Source: Pseudomonas sp. FP198 (GTDB lineage: Bacteria; Pseudomonadota; Gammaproteobacteria; Pseudomonadales; Pseudomonadaceae). Taken from it: a stretch of 64,000 bases of DNA. The notes below the pieces were generated by a model that did not search any database, was not told the DNA's origin, and saw only the letters and a list, made by a program, of their open reading frames with translations. Shown here piece by piece: positions 54,904 to 62,681 of this stretch; within the stretch, counting starts at the first letter, position 1; each line of letters starts with the position of its first letter. The stretch covers positions 4,208,501-4,272,500 of the forward strand of contig NZ_CP117452.1 in NCBI RefSeq assembly GCF_030687895.1, written 5' to 3'. A program made the position numbers and the translations under genes.

Positions 54904-55767
54904 CTAGCGGCTCTTACGGAACACAAACACCAACCCGACGATGATCAGCACCATGCCCAGCAGGCTCAACAACGCCAGCCGGTTGCCGAACACCAGGTAG
55001 TCCATGATCGCCGTCACCGCCGGCACCAGGTAGAACAGGCTGGTGACGTTGACGAGGTTGCCCCGGGCGATCAAGCGATAAAGCAACAAGGTCGCCAACA
55101 CCGACACCACCAGCCCCATCCACAACACCGGCACGATGAACCCCGCATTGTGCTCGAAGTGAAACGGTTGAAACGGCACGAACACCACGCACAGCAAGAG
55201 CCCGGCCAGGTACTGCACCGGCAATGTACCGAGGGGATTGTCGGTGATGCGCTTCTGCATGATCGAACCTGCTGTCATGCTTACCAGCGCCAGCAACCCG
55301 CACAGCATGCCCGTCAACGACATGCCGGCCAGGCCAATGCCCTGGTACACCACCATGATCAAGCCCACCAGGCCCAGCGCCAGGCCGAACATCCGTTGCC
55401 AGGAACGCTGGCGCTCCATGAGCACCACGGTGAGGATCGGTTGTACGCCCATCAGCGTGGCCATCACACCGGGCGTAACGTTCAATTGCAGCGCCAGCAG
55501 ATAGAAAATCTGATAGGCACCCAACAACACCAGGCCGGTCGTCGCCGCGTACAGCATCGGCTTGCCAGCCTTCGGCAGCTTGAACTTCAACAGCGGGATC
55601 AACAGCACCAGCGCGCACAGCGCAATCGCAAAACGGATCAGCAGGAAAGCGAAGGGGGACGCGTGGGCCAGGCCCAGTTTGGAAAAGATCGCTCCGCTGC
55701 TCCACAGCAAAACGAACAGGCTCGTGGAAGCCGTCGCCAATAAGGCGTTCTTGGAAAAGGAAAACAT
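54904..55767 (-). CDS. DMT-family transporter (EamA) with long leader
   Basis: A 287-residue protein with ten membrane helices: SLFVLLWSSGAIFSKLGLAHASPFAF at the N-terminus, LNVTPGVMATLMGVQPILTVVLMERQ (first EamA repeat) near residue 94 and SLFYLVPAVTAIMDYLVFGNRL near 246. It probably exports a metabolite. ATG 55767 follows AGGTGG. What is unusual is the 5' side: a likely promoter lies about 300 bp upstream, and the leader has a short reading frame and hairpins. It converges on the other DMT gene, with a repeat pair between. Confidence 0.88.
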   Translation of the reverse strand: MFSFSKNALLATASTSLFVLLWSSGAIFSKLGLAHASPFAFLLIRFAIALCALVLLIPLLKFKLPKAGKPMLYAATTGLVLLGAYQIFYLLALQLNVTPGVMATLMGVQPILTVVLMERQRSWQRMFGLALGLVGLIMVVYQGIGLAGMSLTGMLCGLLALVSMTAGSIMQKRITDNPLGTLPVQYLAGLLLCVVFVPFQPFHFEHNAGFIVPVLWMGLVVSVLATLLLYRLIARGNLVNVTSLFYLVPAVTAIMDYLVFGNRLALLSLLGMVLIIVGLVFVFRKSR

Positions 55768-55787
55768 GAAAACCACCTGTAGTCAGG

Positions 55788-56063
55788 CAAAAAGCCAACT
55801 CAGCCGAAGCTGAAATCCAGTCGTTTCTTTCAGGCAGGCACAGGGGACGGCAACCGTTGCCGATCAGCCCTTAACGCCAACACCCGGCGGTGATACGCAG
55901 GCGTATACCGGTGAGCGACTGACAGGTGGAGGGTATTGACCGATCTGCTCAGGCTGCGGGTTCCCGCACGGCACGACGCCAGCGTTGAACGCTGGAACCA
56001 CAACCGCGGTGAACGGGAATGCAGGCATGAGCCGATCTCTTGAGGGATGGGTCCGAAGACCGA
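55788..56063 (-). promoter_or_regulatory. Structured leader with possible attenuator before the DMT gene
   Basis: The leader transcript (minus strand) contains several stable hairpins: CCAGCGTT/AACGCTGG, TGCGGG/CCCGCA and TATACGC/GCGTAT. A final hairpin, CAGC-TTCG-GCTG (55801-55812), has the very stable C(UUCG)G loop and is followed by AGTTGGCTTTTT. This last part looks like a weak terminator 25-45 bp before the DMT start. I cannot match it to a known riboswitch class. Confidence 0.4.
55864..56028 (-). CDS. Proline-rich 54-codon reading frame in the DMT leader
   Basis: From ATG 56028 a frame runs 54 codons to TGA 55864. The peptide begins MPAFPFTAVVVPAF and includes QYPPPVSRSP and VSPPGVGVKG; about a fifth of the residues are proline. 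The ribosome site (AAGAGA) is weak. It could be a leader peptide whose translation controls the DMT gene, or a chance frame in a structured leader. It resembles no known protein. Confidence 0.35.
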   Translation of the reverse strand: MPAFPFTAVVVPAFNAGVVPCGNPQPEQIGQYPPPVSRSPVYACVSPPGVGVKG

Positions 56064-56069
56064 GCGCCG

Positions 56070-56099
56070 ACTATAACCAGCGCCCGATGTGTAACGCAA
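56070..56099 (-). promoter_or_regulatory. Likely sigma-70 promoter of the DMT leader transcript
   Basis: On the minus strand TTGCGT (56099-56094) and TATAGT (56075-56070) are 18 bp apart. Transcription would start near 56063, giving a leader of about 295 bases before the DMT ATG. It lies directly after the lpxO stop. Confidence 0.5.
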
Positions 56100-56102
56100 T
56101 GT

Positions 56103-57041
56103 TTAAACGAATAACCAGTAGCCCAGCGCCGTCAACACTGCCACCGCCAACACCGGTCGCAGCACCCGATAGGCCTTGGGATGCCGGCGCTTGAATTGCT
56201 TGACCCGGCCGCTGATGCCGTCGCTGAACGTCTTGCTCCAGGCATAGGCGCGGTTGATGCCGCCGACATGCTCGTCGTCCAGGTTCTGCGGCGCGGTGGC
56301 TCGGCCAAGGAAGGCACTGATGGCGCGATTGAAACGAGTCATCAAGGGATTTTTAAGGGGACGCTCGACATCGCAGAACAGGATGACGCGCGTCTGGTCT
56401 GTTTCATTCCTGACCCAGTGCACATACGTTTCGTCGAACATCACGTCTTCACCGTCACGCCAGGCATAGATCTGCCCGTCGACGAAGATCCGGCAATCGT
56501 CGGAATTGGGCGTGGACAGCCCCAGGTGATAACGCAGGGAACCGGCGAATGGGTCACGATGGGGATTAAGGTGGCTGCCCCCCGGCAGCAGGGCGAACAT
56601 CGCGCCCCGCACGTTGGGAATCCGGTTGACCAGCTCGACGGTCCGGGGGCACAACAACTCCGCCGATGGCAGCGGCTTGTCGTACCACTTGAGGTAGAAG
56701 CGCTTCCAGCCTTTCTTGAAGAACGAACCGAAACCGGCGTCGTTGTTTTTCTCGGCGGCGCGGATGTAACCCTCGTCGAACAGGTGCATGGCTTCGTCGC
56801 GGATCACTTGCCAGTTTTCCTTGAGCACATCCAGTTCCGGAAATTCGCGGCGATCCAGGTAGGGCTTGGAGGGCACCCTGGAAAACAGGTACATCAAGGC
56901 GTTGTAAGGGGCGAACAACGCCGAGTGGTTGACGAACTGGCGCAACACCGGCAGACGCGCCTTGCCACGCAAATGCACAAAAAGCGTACTGCCCACAAAC
57001 AGCAGCAACACCGAGGCCTTGGCGACAAACGAAACGCTCAT
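56103..57041 (-). CDS. lpxO: Lipid A hydroxylase LpxO (aspartyl/asparaginyl beta-hydroxylase family)
   Basis: A 312-residue Fe(II)/2-oxoglutarate oxygenase anchored in the inner membrane by an N-terminal helix (VAKASVLLLFVGSTLFVHL) and probably a second at the C-terminus (VLRPVLAVAVLTALGYWLFV). The metal site HRDPF near residue 168 and the second histidine in DETYVHWVRNETDQTRVILFCDVERPL near 209 are intact. LpxO adds a 2-hydroxyl group to an acyl chain of lipid A. ATG 57041 has AAGGAG nine bases before it, better than two in-frame ATGs further upstream. Confidence 0.9.
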   Translation of the reverse strand: MSVSFVAKASVLLLFVGSTLFVHLRGKARLPVLRQFVNHSALFAPYNALMYLFSRVPSKPYLDRREFPELDVLKENWQVIRDEAMHLFDEGYIRAAEKNNDAGFGSFFKKGWKRFYLKWYDKPLPSAELLCPRTVELVNRIPNVRGAMFALLPGGSHLNPHRDPFAGSLRYHLGLSTPNSDDCRIFVDGQIYAWRDGEDVMFDETYVHWVRNETDQTRVILFCDVERPLKNPLMTRFNRAISAFLGRATAPQNLDDEHVGGINRAYAWSKTFSDGISGRVKQFKRRHPKAYRVLRPVLAVAVLTALGYWLFV

Positions 57042-57249
57042 TTCTTTCAACTCCTTGTTTGAATTGCGCAGCGCCATCAGCCCGACGCGGCGGCTGGCCA
57101 TGTTAAATACCCTCGTGCAGATGAAACATCGTCAGACGTGACATTCACTGTTGAGGATTACGCAACAAAGCCCTTGTTAACATGCGTCAGCTGAACCTTG
57201 GCTGACGCATCGAACGATCTTCCACTGCCCTCCAAGGGCGATGTTTTCT

Positions 57250-57363
57250 GTGGCGAGGGAGCTTGCTCCCGCTCGACTGCGAAGCAAGCGCCTGGGATCA
57301 AGGCGTGCCGCCGATGGCAGGGGCGCGCTTCGCACGCCAGCGGGAGCAAGCTCCCTCGCCACA
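57250..57363. repeat. Long palindromic intergenic repeat, family B
   Basis: A 114-bp near-palindrome of the GAGGGAGCTTGCTCCC type, 47 bp beyond the cysK stop. The rest of 57042-57249 holds the lpxO promoter region, with no gene visible. Confidence 0.9.
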
Positions 57364-57410
57364 AAAAGCCTGCTTTTCCCGCCAGATTCCCAGTCACATC
57401 CAGCGTTCAG

Positions 57411-58385
57411 TTACTGCTGGGTCTCCTGCTCGGTAAACAGGTCACTGAACAACATGCTCGACAGGTACCGTTCGCCCGAATCAGGCAGGATCACCACGAT
57501 AGTCTTGCCCTGCATTTCCGGTTTTTCCGCCAGGCGCACCGCCACGGCCATGGCCGCGCCGCAGGAAATGCCGCAGAGGATGCCCTCTTCCTGCATCAGG
57601 CGCAGGGCCATGGCCTTGGACTCCTCATCGGTCACTCGCTCGACCTGGTCGACAATCGACAGATCGAGGTTCTTCGGCACAAAACCCGCACCAATCCCCT
57701 GGATCTTGTGCGGGCTCGGCTTGATTTCCTGCCCCGCCATCGCCTGGGTAATCACCGGCGAAGCCTCGGGTTCCACCGCCACCGACAGGATCGGTTTGCC
57801 ACAGGTGTTCTTGATATACCGCGAGACCCCGGTGATGGTTCCACCCGTGCCCACGCCCGCGACCAGCACGTCCACCGCGCCATCGGTGTCGTTCCAGATT
57901 TCCGGGCCGGTGGTTTTTTCATGGATCGCCGGGTTCGCCGGGTTATCGAACTGCTGCGGCATGAAATATTTTGACGGGTCGCTGGCGAGGATCTCGGCGG
58001 CCTTCTCGATGGCGCCCTTCATGCCCTTGGCCGGCTCGGTGAGCACCAGCTCCGCGCCCAGCGCCTTGAGCACCTTGCGCCGCTCGATACTCATGGACGC
58101 CGGCATGGTCAGCATCAGCTTGTAGCCACGGGCGGCAGCCACGAACGCCAGGCCAATGCCGGTATTGCCCGAGGTTGGCTCGACGATGGTCATGCCTGGC
58201 TTGAGACGGCCCGAGCTCTCAGCGTCCCAGATCATGTTCGCGCCGATCCGGCACTTGACCGAATAACCCGGGTTGCGCCCTTCGATCTTCGCCAGGATGG
58301 TCACGCCGCGCGGGGCGATGCGGTTGATCTGCACCAGTGGCGTATTGCCGATGGAATGGGCGTTGTCAGCGTATATACGACTCAT
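57411..58385 (-). CDS. cysK: Cysteine synthase A
   Basis: A 324-residue PLP enzyme making cysteine from O-acetylserine and sulfide. The PLP lysine is in [19 protein letters not shown] near residue 43; [21 protein letters not shown] near 69 and the phosphate loop [14 protein letters not shown] near 177 follow. Length and the KCRIGANMI motif favour CysK over CysM. ATG 58385 begins [19 protein letters not shown]. It stands alone; sbp at 4.9 kb belongs to the same sulfur pathway. Confidence 0.96.
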   Translation of the reverse strand: MSRIYADNAHSIGNTPLVQINRIAPRGVTILAKIEGRNPGYSVKCRIGANMIWDAESSGRLKPGMTIVEPTSGNTGIGLAFVAAARGYKLMLTMPASMSIERRKVLKALGAELVLTEPAKGMKGAIEKAAEILASDPSKYFMPQQFDNPANPAIHEKTTGPEIWNDTDGAVDVLVAGVGTGGTITGVSRYIKNTCGKPILSVAVEPEASPVITQAMAGQEIKPSPHKIQGIGAGFVPKNLDLSIVDQVERVTDEESKAMALRLMQEEGILCGISCGAAMAVAVRLAEKPEMQGKTIVVILPDSGERYLSSMLFSDLFTEQETQQ

Positions 58386-58511
58386 GACCGGGTCCTTAAT
58401 GCAGGGGGAATTTAGCGCTTAAAGGTAAGCCTGTTGCCAAAGGGCGTCCAGTTGCAGCGAACGTTCCAGTTGTTACAAGAGTCAATGGTTTTAACAACGG
58501 AGACTACTGAC

Positions 58512-59588
58512 ATGAAGCGTCGATACAGTTGGCCACTGTGGGCCTTCGTCGCCATCGTTGCGCTGCTGGTGGCCGTGCACTTCGCGCTGCCCTATCTGGT
58601 GCGCGACTACCTGAACGATAAATTGGCAGACATGGGCGACTACCGCGGCCAAGTCAGCGATGTCGACCTCGCGCTCTGGCGCGGTGCCTACCGGATCAAT
58701 GGCCTGAAAATCGTCAAGGTCGATGGCAAGATCCCGGTGCCATTCGTCGACGCGCCGCTGGTCGACCTGTCCGTGAGCTGGCACTCGCTCTGGTATGACC
58801 ATGCGGTGGTGGCCGCCGTGGAGTTCACCCATCCCGAAGTCAACTTCGTTGACGGCGGGCCCAACCGGCAGAATTCCCAGACCGGCCGGGGTACCAACTG
58901 GCGTGAACAATTGAGCAAACTGATGCCCATCACTCTGAACGAGGTGCGGATCAGCGACGGCAAGGCCACGTTTCGCAATTTCAACTCCAAACCACCGGTC
59001 AATCTGCGAGCTACCAACGTCAACGCCAGTTTTTATAACCTGACCAATGTGGTCGACACCGAAGGCAAGCGCGACGCCCGTTTCGAAGGCAAGGCCCTGG
59101 TGGCCGAGCATGCGCCACTGGAAGTCCAGGCAACCTTCGACCCATTGAGCGACTTCGAGGATTTCGATTTCCGCCTGCGCGCCACCAACATCGAGCTCAA
59201 GCGCCTGAACGACTTTGCCGCGGCCTATGGCAAGTTCGACTTCAACGCCGGCCACGGCGACCTTGTAGTCGAGGCCGAAGCCGACAACGCCCGGCTCAGC
59301 GGTTACATCAAGCCACTGCTTCGCGATGTGGACGTGTTCGACTGGCAACAGGACGTCGAAAACGAGAACAAGAACATCTTCCGCTCGGTCTGGGAAGCCT
59401 TGGTCGGCACGGGCGAAACAGCCTTGAAAAACCAGAGCAAGAACCAGTTCGCCACTCGCGTGGAACTCAGCGGCAACGTGCATCAGCAGAACATCAGCGC
59501 CTTCGAAGCCTTCCTGCAGATTCTGCGCAACGGTTTCGTCCAGGCCTTCAATGCCCGTTATGAACAGCCGCCGCCCTCCAAAGACTAA
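58512..59588 (+). CDS. DUF748 (AsmA-like) protein
   Basis: A 358-residue protein with one N-terminal membrane helix (WPLWAFVAIVALLVAVHFALPYLV) followed by a long periplasmic domain of beta-strand character. LNDKLADMGDYRGQVSDVDLALWRGAYRINGLKI near residue 36 and ITLNEVRISDGKATFRNF near 140 are typical of DUF748, related to AsmA-type lipid transfer proteins. The exact role is unknown. ATG 58512 has GGAG upstream. Its stop overlaps the stop of the converging DUF2442 gene by 4 bp. Confidence 0.87.
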   Translation: MKRRYSWPLWAFVAIVALLVAVHFALPYLVRDYLNDKLADMGDYRGQVSDVDLALWRGAYRINGLKIVKVDGKIPVPFVDAPLVDLSVSWHSLWYDHAVVAAVEFTHPEVNFVDGGPNRQNSQTGRGTNWREQLSKLMPITLNEVRISDGKATFRNFNSKPPVNLRATNVNASFYNLTNVVDTEGKRDARFEGKALVAEHAPLEVQATFDPLSDFEDFDFRLRATNIELKRLNDFAAAYGKFDFNAGHGDLVVEAEADNARLSGYIKPLLRDVDVFDWQQDVENENKNIFRSVWEALVGTGETALKNQSKNQFATRVELSGNVHQQNISAFEAFLQILRNGFVQAFNARYEQPPPSKD

Positions 59589-60085
59589 GTCTTGGGAGTG
59601 ACAACGTAGCGACCTTTTTGCTCCGCCACCGCCCGGCCCGTACCGCGCTGCAGAGAGTCCCAGCCCAGGCATGCAAGAGCCAGCGATCGCGGTACCGCCT
59701 CGCGGCCGCTGCTGTAGCGAGTGATACTGCGAGGACTGACCCCCAGCGCTTCGGCCGCCTTGTTCAATGGCAACCCGGTTCGGGCGCGCCAATCGATGAA
59801 GATGCGGGTGTTTTCATCCGCGGCGTTCTGGGCCAATGCGCTGAAATACAAGGTGTCGGCGCCGATCTGGATATCCAGGTCGGGCCACTCCACACTCCAG
59901 CCGTCGTCGCCCAGGGCTGCGCCACCAAACGCACCGTCTTCAAGCAATGGCTGCAAACCCGGATAATTTTGCACATCGGCGCTCAAGTCCAGCCTCAGTT
60001 GCTGACCGTCGATGAATATCAGTTCGAGACTGAACGGCAATAAAGGCTGCACGGCCAATAGCCGCGGCCGTTTCATGGGTAGCAT
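59585..60085 (-). CDS. DUF2442 and helix-turn-helix protein
   Basis: A 166-residue protein. Residues 1-75 are a DUF2442 domain (LLAVQPLLPFSLELIFIDGQQLRLDLS), and residues 100-145 an XRE-type helix-turn-helix (GLPLNKAAEALGVSPRSITRYSSGREAVPRSL). In similar gene pairs such a protein is the antitoxin or regulator. ATG 60085 has GGAGG ten bases upstream; a second ATG at 60076 overlaps the stop of the upstream DUF4160 gene (ATGA). It is the second gene of the pair and is translationally coupled. Confidence 0.82.
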   Translation of the reverse strand: MLPMKRPRLLAVQPLLPFSLELIFIDGQQLRLDLSADVQNYPGLQPLLEDGAFGGAALGDDGWSVEWPDLDIQIGADTLYFSALAQNAADENTRIFIDWRARTGLPLNKAAEALGVSPRSITRYSSGREAVPRSLALACLGWDSLQRGTGRAVAEQKGRYVVTPKT

Positions 60086-60303
60086 CGTTGCCAATCCTCC
60101 AGCAGTTGCGCCTGATGGGCCCGGACCCAGTCCAGCGCTTCCTTGATAATCAATGGCGGAGCGCGGCCCATCAAGACTTCAACGGTTTCCAGACTCAGGA
60201 CAACATCCACTCCGCCACCGGTGAGGTGGACATGGGGAGGTGGATGATCCCTTTCCCGCAATTGGATGCGATAGGTATCTCTGAATCGATATTTAGTAGA
60301 CAT
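60073..60303 (-). CDS. DUF4160 protein, putative toxin-like partner
   Basis: A 76-residue protein with the DUF4160 signature RERDHPPPHVHLTGGG near residue 17 and a C-terminal helix ALDWVRAHQAQLLEDWQRCYP. DUF4160 genes are usually paired with DUF2442 genes, in an order suggestive of a toxin-antitoxin unit, but no activity is established to my knowledge. The ATG at 60303 has a weak ribosome site. A perfect palindrome lies 10 bp before the start. Confidence 0.8.
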   Translation of the reverse strand: MSTKYRFRDTYRIQLRERDHPPPHVHLTGGGVDVVLSLETVEVLMGRAPPLIIKEALDWVRAHQAQLLEDWQRCYP

Positions 60304-60312
60304 GCCATCGAA

Positions 60313-60335
60313 TATATCGCCAATTTGGCGATATA
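60313..60335. promoter_or_regulatory. Perfect 23-bp palindrome before the DUF4160/DUF2442 pair
   Basis: TATATCGCCAA and TTGGCGATATA flank a single T, an 11-1-11 perfect palindrome 10 bp upstream of the DUF4160 start. Its TATATC ends resemble -10 elements, and TTGACT at about 60360 on the minus strand could be a -35. A protein bound here would repress the pair; the helix-turn-helix protein is the natural candidate. Confidence 0.7.
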
Positions 60336-60502
60336 CAATACTGGCAAGACGCCGAGACTGAGTCAACATGTGACGCCCCATTCAGAGACTGAATACAGCG
60401 TCTGCGTTCACAGTCGGCGGGGCCGCGCGTTATAGTCGGGCACGTCATTTATTTCGCGCGCCCCGCCTCGCCGGGCCGGCGACACCGTTCGAGGATTTGC
60501 AG

Positions 60503-61348
60503 ATGAAGTTCGAAGGCACCCGCGCCTACGTGGCCACCGATGACCTGAAACTGGCCGTCAACGCCGCCATCACCCTGGAACGGCCGTTGCTGGTCAAGGG
60601 CGAACCGGGCACCGGCAAGACCATGCTCGCCGAACAACTGGCGGAGTCCTTCGGCGCGCGCCTGATCACCTGGCACATCAAATCCACGACCAAGGCCCAC
60701 CAAGGCCTGTACGAATACGATGCGGTCAGCCGCCTGCGCGATTCACAGCTGGGCGTGGACAAGGTCCATGACGTGCGCAACTACTTGAAGAAAGGCAAGC
60801 TCTGGGAAGCGTTCGAGTCCGAAGAGCGGGTCATCCTGCTGATCGACGAAATCGACAAGGCCGACATCGAGTTCCCCAACGACTTGCTGCAGGAACTCGA
60901 CAAGATGGAGTTCTACGTCTACGAGACGGACGAAACCATCAAGGCCAAGCAGCGCCCGATCATCATCATTACCTCCAACAACGAAAAGGAACTGCCGGAC
61001 GCCTTCCTGCGCCGCTGCTTCTTCCACTACATCGCCTTCCCCGACCGCGCCACCCTGCAGAAAATCGTCGACGTGCACTACCCGGACATCAAGAAAGACT
61101 TGGTCAGCGAAGCGCTGGACGTGTTCTTCGATGTACGCAAAGTGCCGGGCCTGAAGAAAAAACCCTCCACCTCCGAACTGGTGGACTGGCTCAAGCTGCT
61201 GATGGCCGACAACATCGGCGAAGCGGTGCTGCGCGAGCGTGATCCGACCAAGGCCATCCCGCCGCTGGCCGGCGCCCTGGTCAAGAACGAACAGGACGTG
61301 CAATTGCTCGAGCGCCTGGCGTTCATGAGCCGTCGCGGCACTCGCTGA
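60503..61348 (+). CDS. MoxR-type AAA ATPase
   Basis: A 281-residue AAA+ ATPase. It has Walker A KGEPGTGKTMLAEQL near residue 33, Walker B VILLIDEIDKAD near 111 and the arginine region DAFLRRCFFHYIAFP near 168. MoxR proteins act as chaperones with a VWA-domain partner, often inserting metals or activating enzymes. The partner is the next gene, 34 bp downstream. ATG 60503 has GAGG upstream. Confidence 0.92.
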   Translation: MKFEGTRAYVATDDLKLAVNAAITLERPLLVKGEPGTGKTMLAEQLAESFGARLITWHIKSTTKAHQGLYEYDAVSRLRDSQLGVDKVHDVRNYLKKGKLWEAFESEERVILLIDEIDKADIEFPNDLLQELDKMEFYVYETDETIKAKQRPIIIITSNNEKELPDAFLRRCFFHYIAFPDRATLQKIVDVHYPDIKKDLVSEALDVFFDVRKVPGLKKKPSTSELVDWLKLLMADNIGEAVLRERDPTKAIPPLAGALVKNEQDVQLLERLAFMSRRGTR

Positions 61349-61382
61349 TCCTCTTCGTCCAACAAGAGCGAGGGCGATTGCC

Positions 61383-62561
61383 ATGCTGCTTAACCTGTTC
61401 AATGAGATGCGCGCCGCCAAGGTGCCGGTGTCGGTACGCGAACTGCTGGACCTGATCAACGCGCTGAAACAGCGGGTGATCTTCGCCGACATGGACGAGT
61501 TCTATTACCTGTCCCGGGCCATCCTGGTGAAGGACGAACGGCACTTCGACAAGTTCGACCGAGCGTTCGGCGCTTACTTCAATGGCCTGGAAAAACTTGA
61601 TGATCATCTTCAGGCGTTGATTCCCGAGGACTGGTTGCGCAAGGAGTTCGAGCGCTCCCTGACCGATGAGGAACGGGCGCAGATCCAGTCCCTGGGCGGT
61701 CTGGACAAGCTGATCGAAGAGTTCAAGAAGCGTCTGGAAGAACAGAAGGAACGCCACGCCGGCGGCAACAAGTGGATCGGCACCGGCGGCACCAGCCCGT
61801 TCGGATCCGGTGGCTTCAACCCCGAAGGTATCCGGGTCGGCGACGCTGGCAAACGCCAGGGCAAGGCCGTGAAAGTCTGGGACCAGCGCGAGTACAAGAA
61901 CCTCGACGACCAGGTGGAACTGGGCACCCGCAACATCAAGATCGCCCTGCGCCGCCTGCGCAAGTTCGCCCGCCAGGGCGCGGCCGAAGAGCTGGACATC
62001 GACGGCACCATCGATCACACCGCCCGGGACGCTGGCCTGTTGAACATCCAGATGCGCCCGGAGCGACGCAACACCGTCAAGCTCCTGCTGCTGTTCGACA
62101 TCGGCGGCTCGATGGACGCCCATGTGAAGATCTGCGAGGAGCTGTTCTCGGCCTGCAAGACCGAGTTCAAGCACCTGGAGTATTTCTACTTCCACAACTT
62201 CGTCTACGAGTCGGTGTGGAAAAACAACCTGCGCCGCACCTCGGAGCGCACTTCGACCCAGGACTTGCTGCACAAATACGGCGCCGACTACAAAGTCATC
62301 TTCATCGGCGACGCAGCCATGGCCCCTTACGAGATCACCCAGGCCGGCGGCAGCGTCGAGCACTGGAACGAAGAAGCCGGTTATGTGTGGATGCAGCGCT
62401 TCATGGAGAAGTACAAGAAGCTCATCTGGATCAATCCGTACCCGAAGGACACCTGGGGTTACACCGCTTCGACCAATATCGTCCGCGAGTTGGTGGAAGA
62501 CCGGATGTATCCGCTGACGTTGCGAGGGTTGGAGGAAGGGATGCGGTTTCTTTCCAAGTAA
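61383..62561 (+). CDS. VWA-domain (CoxE-like) protein
   Basis: A 392-residue soluble protein. The N-terminal half is helical and charged; a glycine-rich stretch (GGNKWIGTGGTSPFGSGGFNPEG) lies near residues 128-150. The C-terminal half is a von Willebrand A domain with the metal site LLFDIGGSMDAHV (D239, then GGS), the variant of DxSxS usual in this group. It pairs with the MoxR ATPase upstream as a two-gene unit. The target of the pair is unknown. Confidence 0.92.
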   Translation: MLLNLFNEMRAAKVPVSVRELLDLINALKQRVIFADMDEFYYLSRAILVKDERHFDKFDRAFGAYFNGLEKLDDHLQALIPEDWLRKEFERSLTDEERAQIQSLGGLDKLIEEFKKRLEEQKERHAGGNKWIGTGGTSPFGSGGFNPEGIRVGDAGKRQGKAVKVWDQREYKNLDDQVELGTRNIKIALRRLRKFARQGAAEELDIDGTIDHTARDAGLLNIQMRPERRNTVKLLLLFDIGGSMDAHVKICEELFSACKTEFKHLEYFYFHNFVYESVWKNNLRRTSERTSTQDLLHKYGADYKVIFIGDAAMAPYEITQAGGSVEHWNEEAGYVWMQRFMEKYKKLIWINPYPKDTWGYTASTNIVRELVEDRMYPLTLRGLEEGMRFLSK

Positions 62562-62586
62562 AGTCTTGCGGTGCCTGTAAGGGCCT

Positions 62587-62660
62587 CTTCGCGAGCAGGC
62601 TCGCTCCCACACTGGATCTTTGCCATAACAAGAAATCCAGTGTGGGAGCGAGCCTGCTCC
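62587..62660. repeat. REP-type inverted repeat pair with one damaged arm, family A
   Basis: The first arm is a full C-variant unit. The second matches up to GAGCCTGCTC and then changes to CGGGCGGCG, so the last part of its palindrome is lost. It starts 26 bp after the VWA stop and ends 22 bp before the pxpC stop. Confidence 0.85.
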
Positions 62661-62681
62661 GGGCGGCGATCCGACGAAGCT

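Noticed and set aside
140..62660. Possible CRISPR array from many similar short repeats
   Set aside because: The repeats are scattered, palindromic, in inverted pairs and without regular spacers; no cas gene is present.
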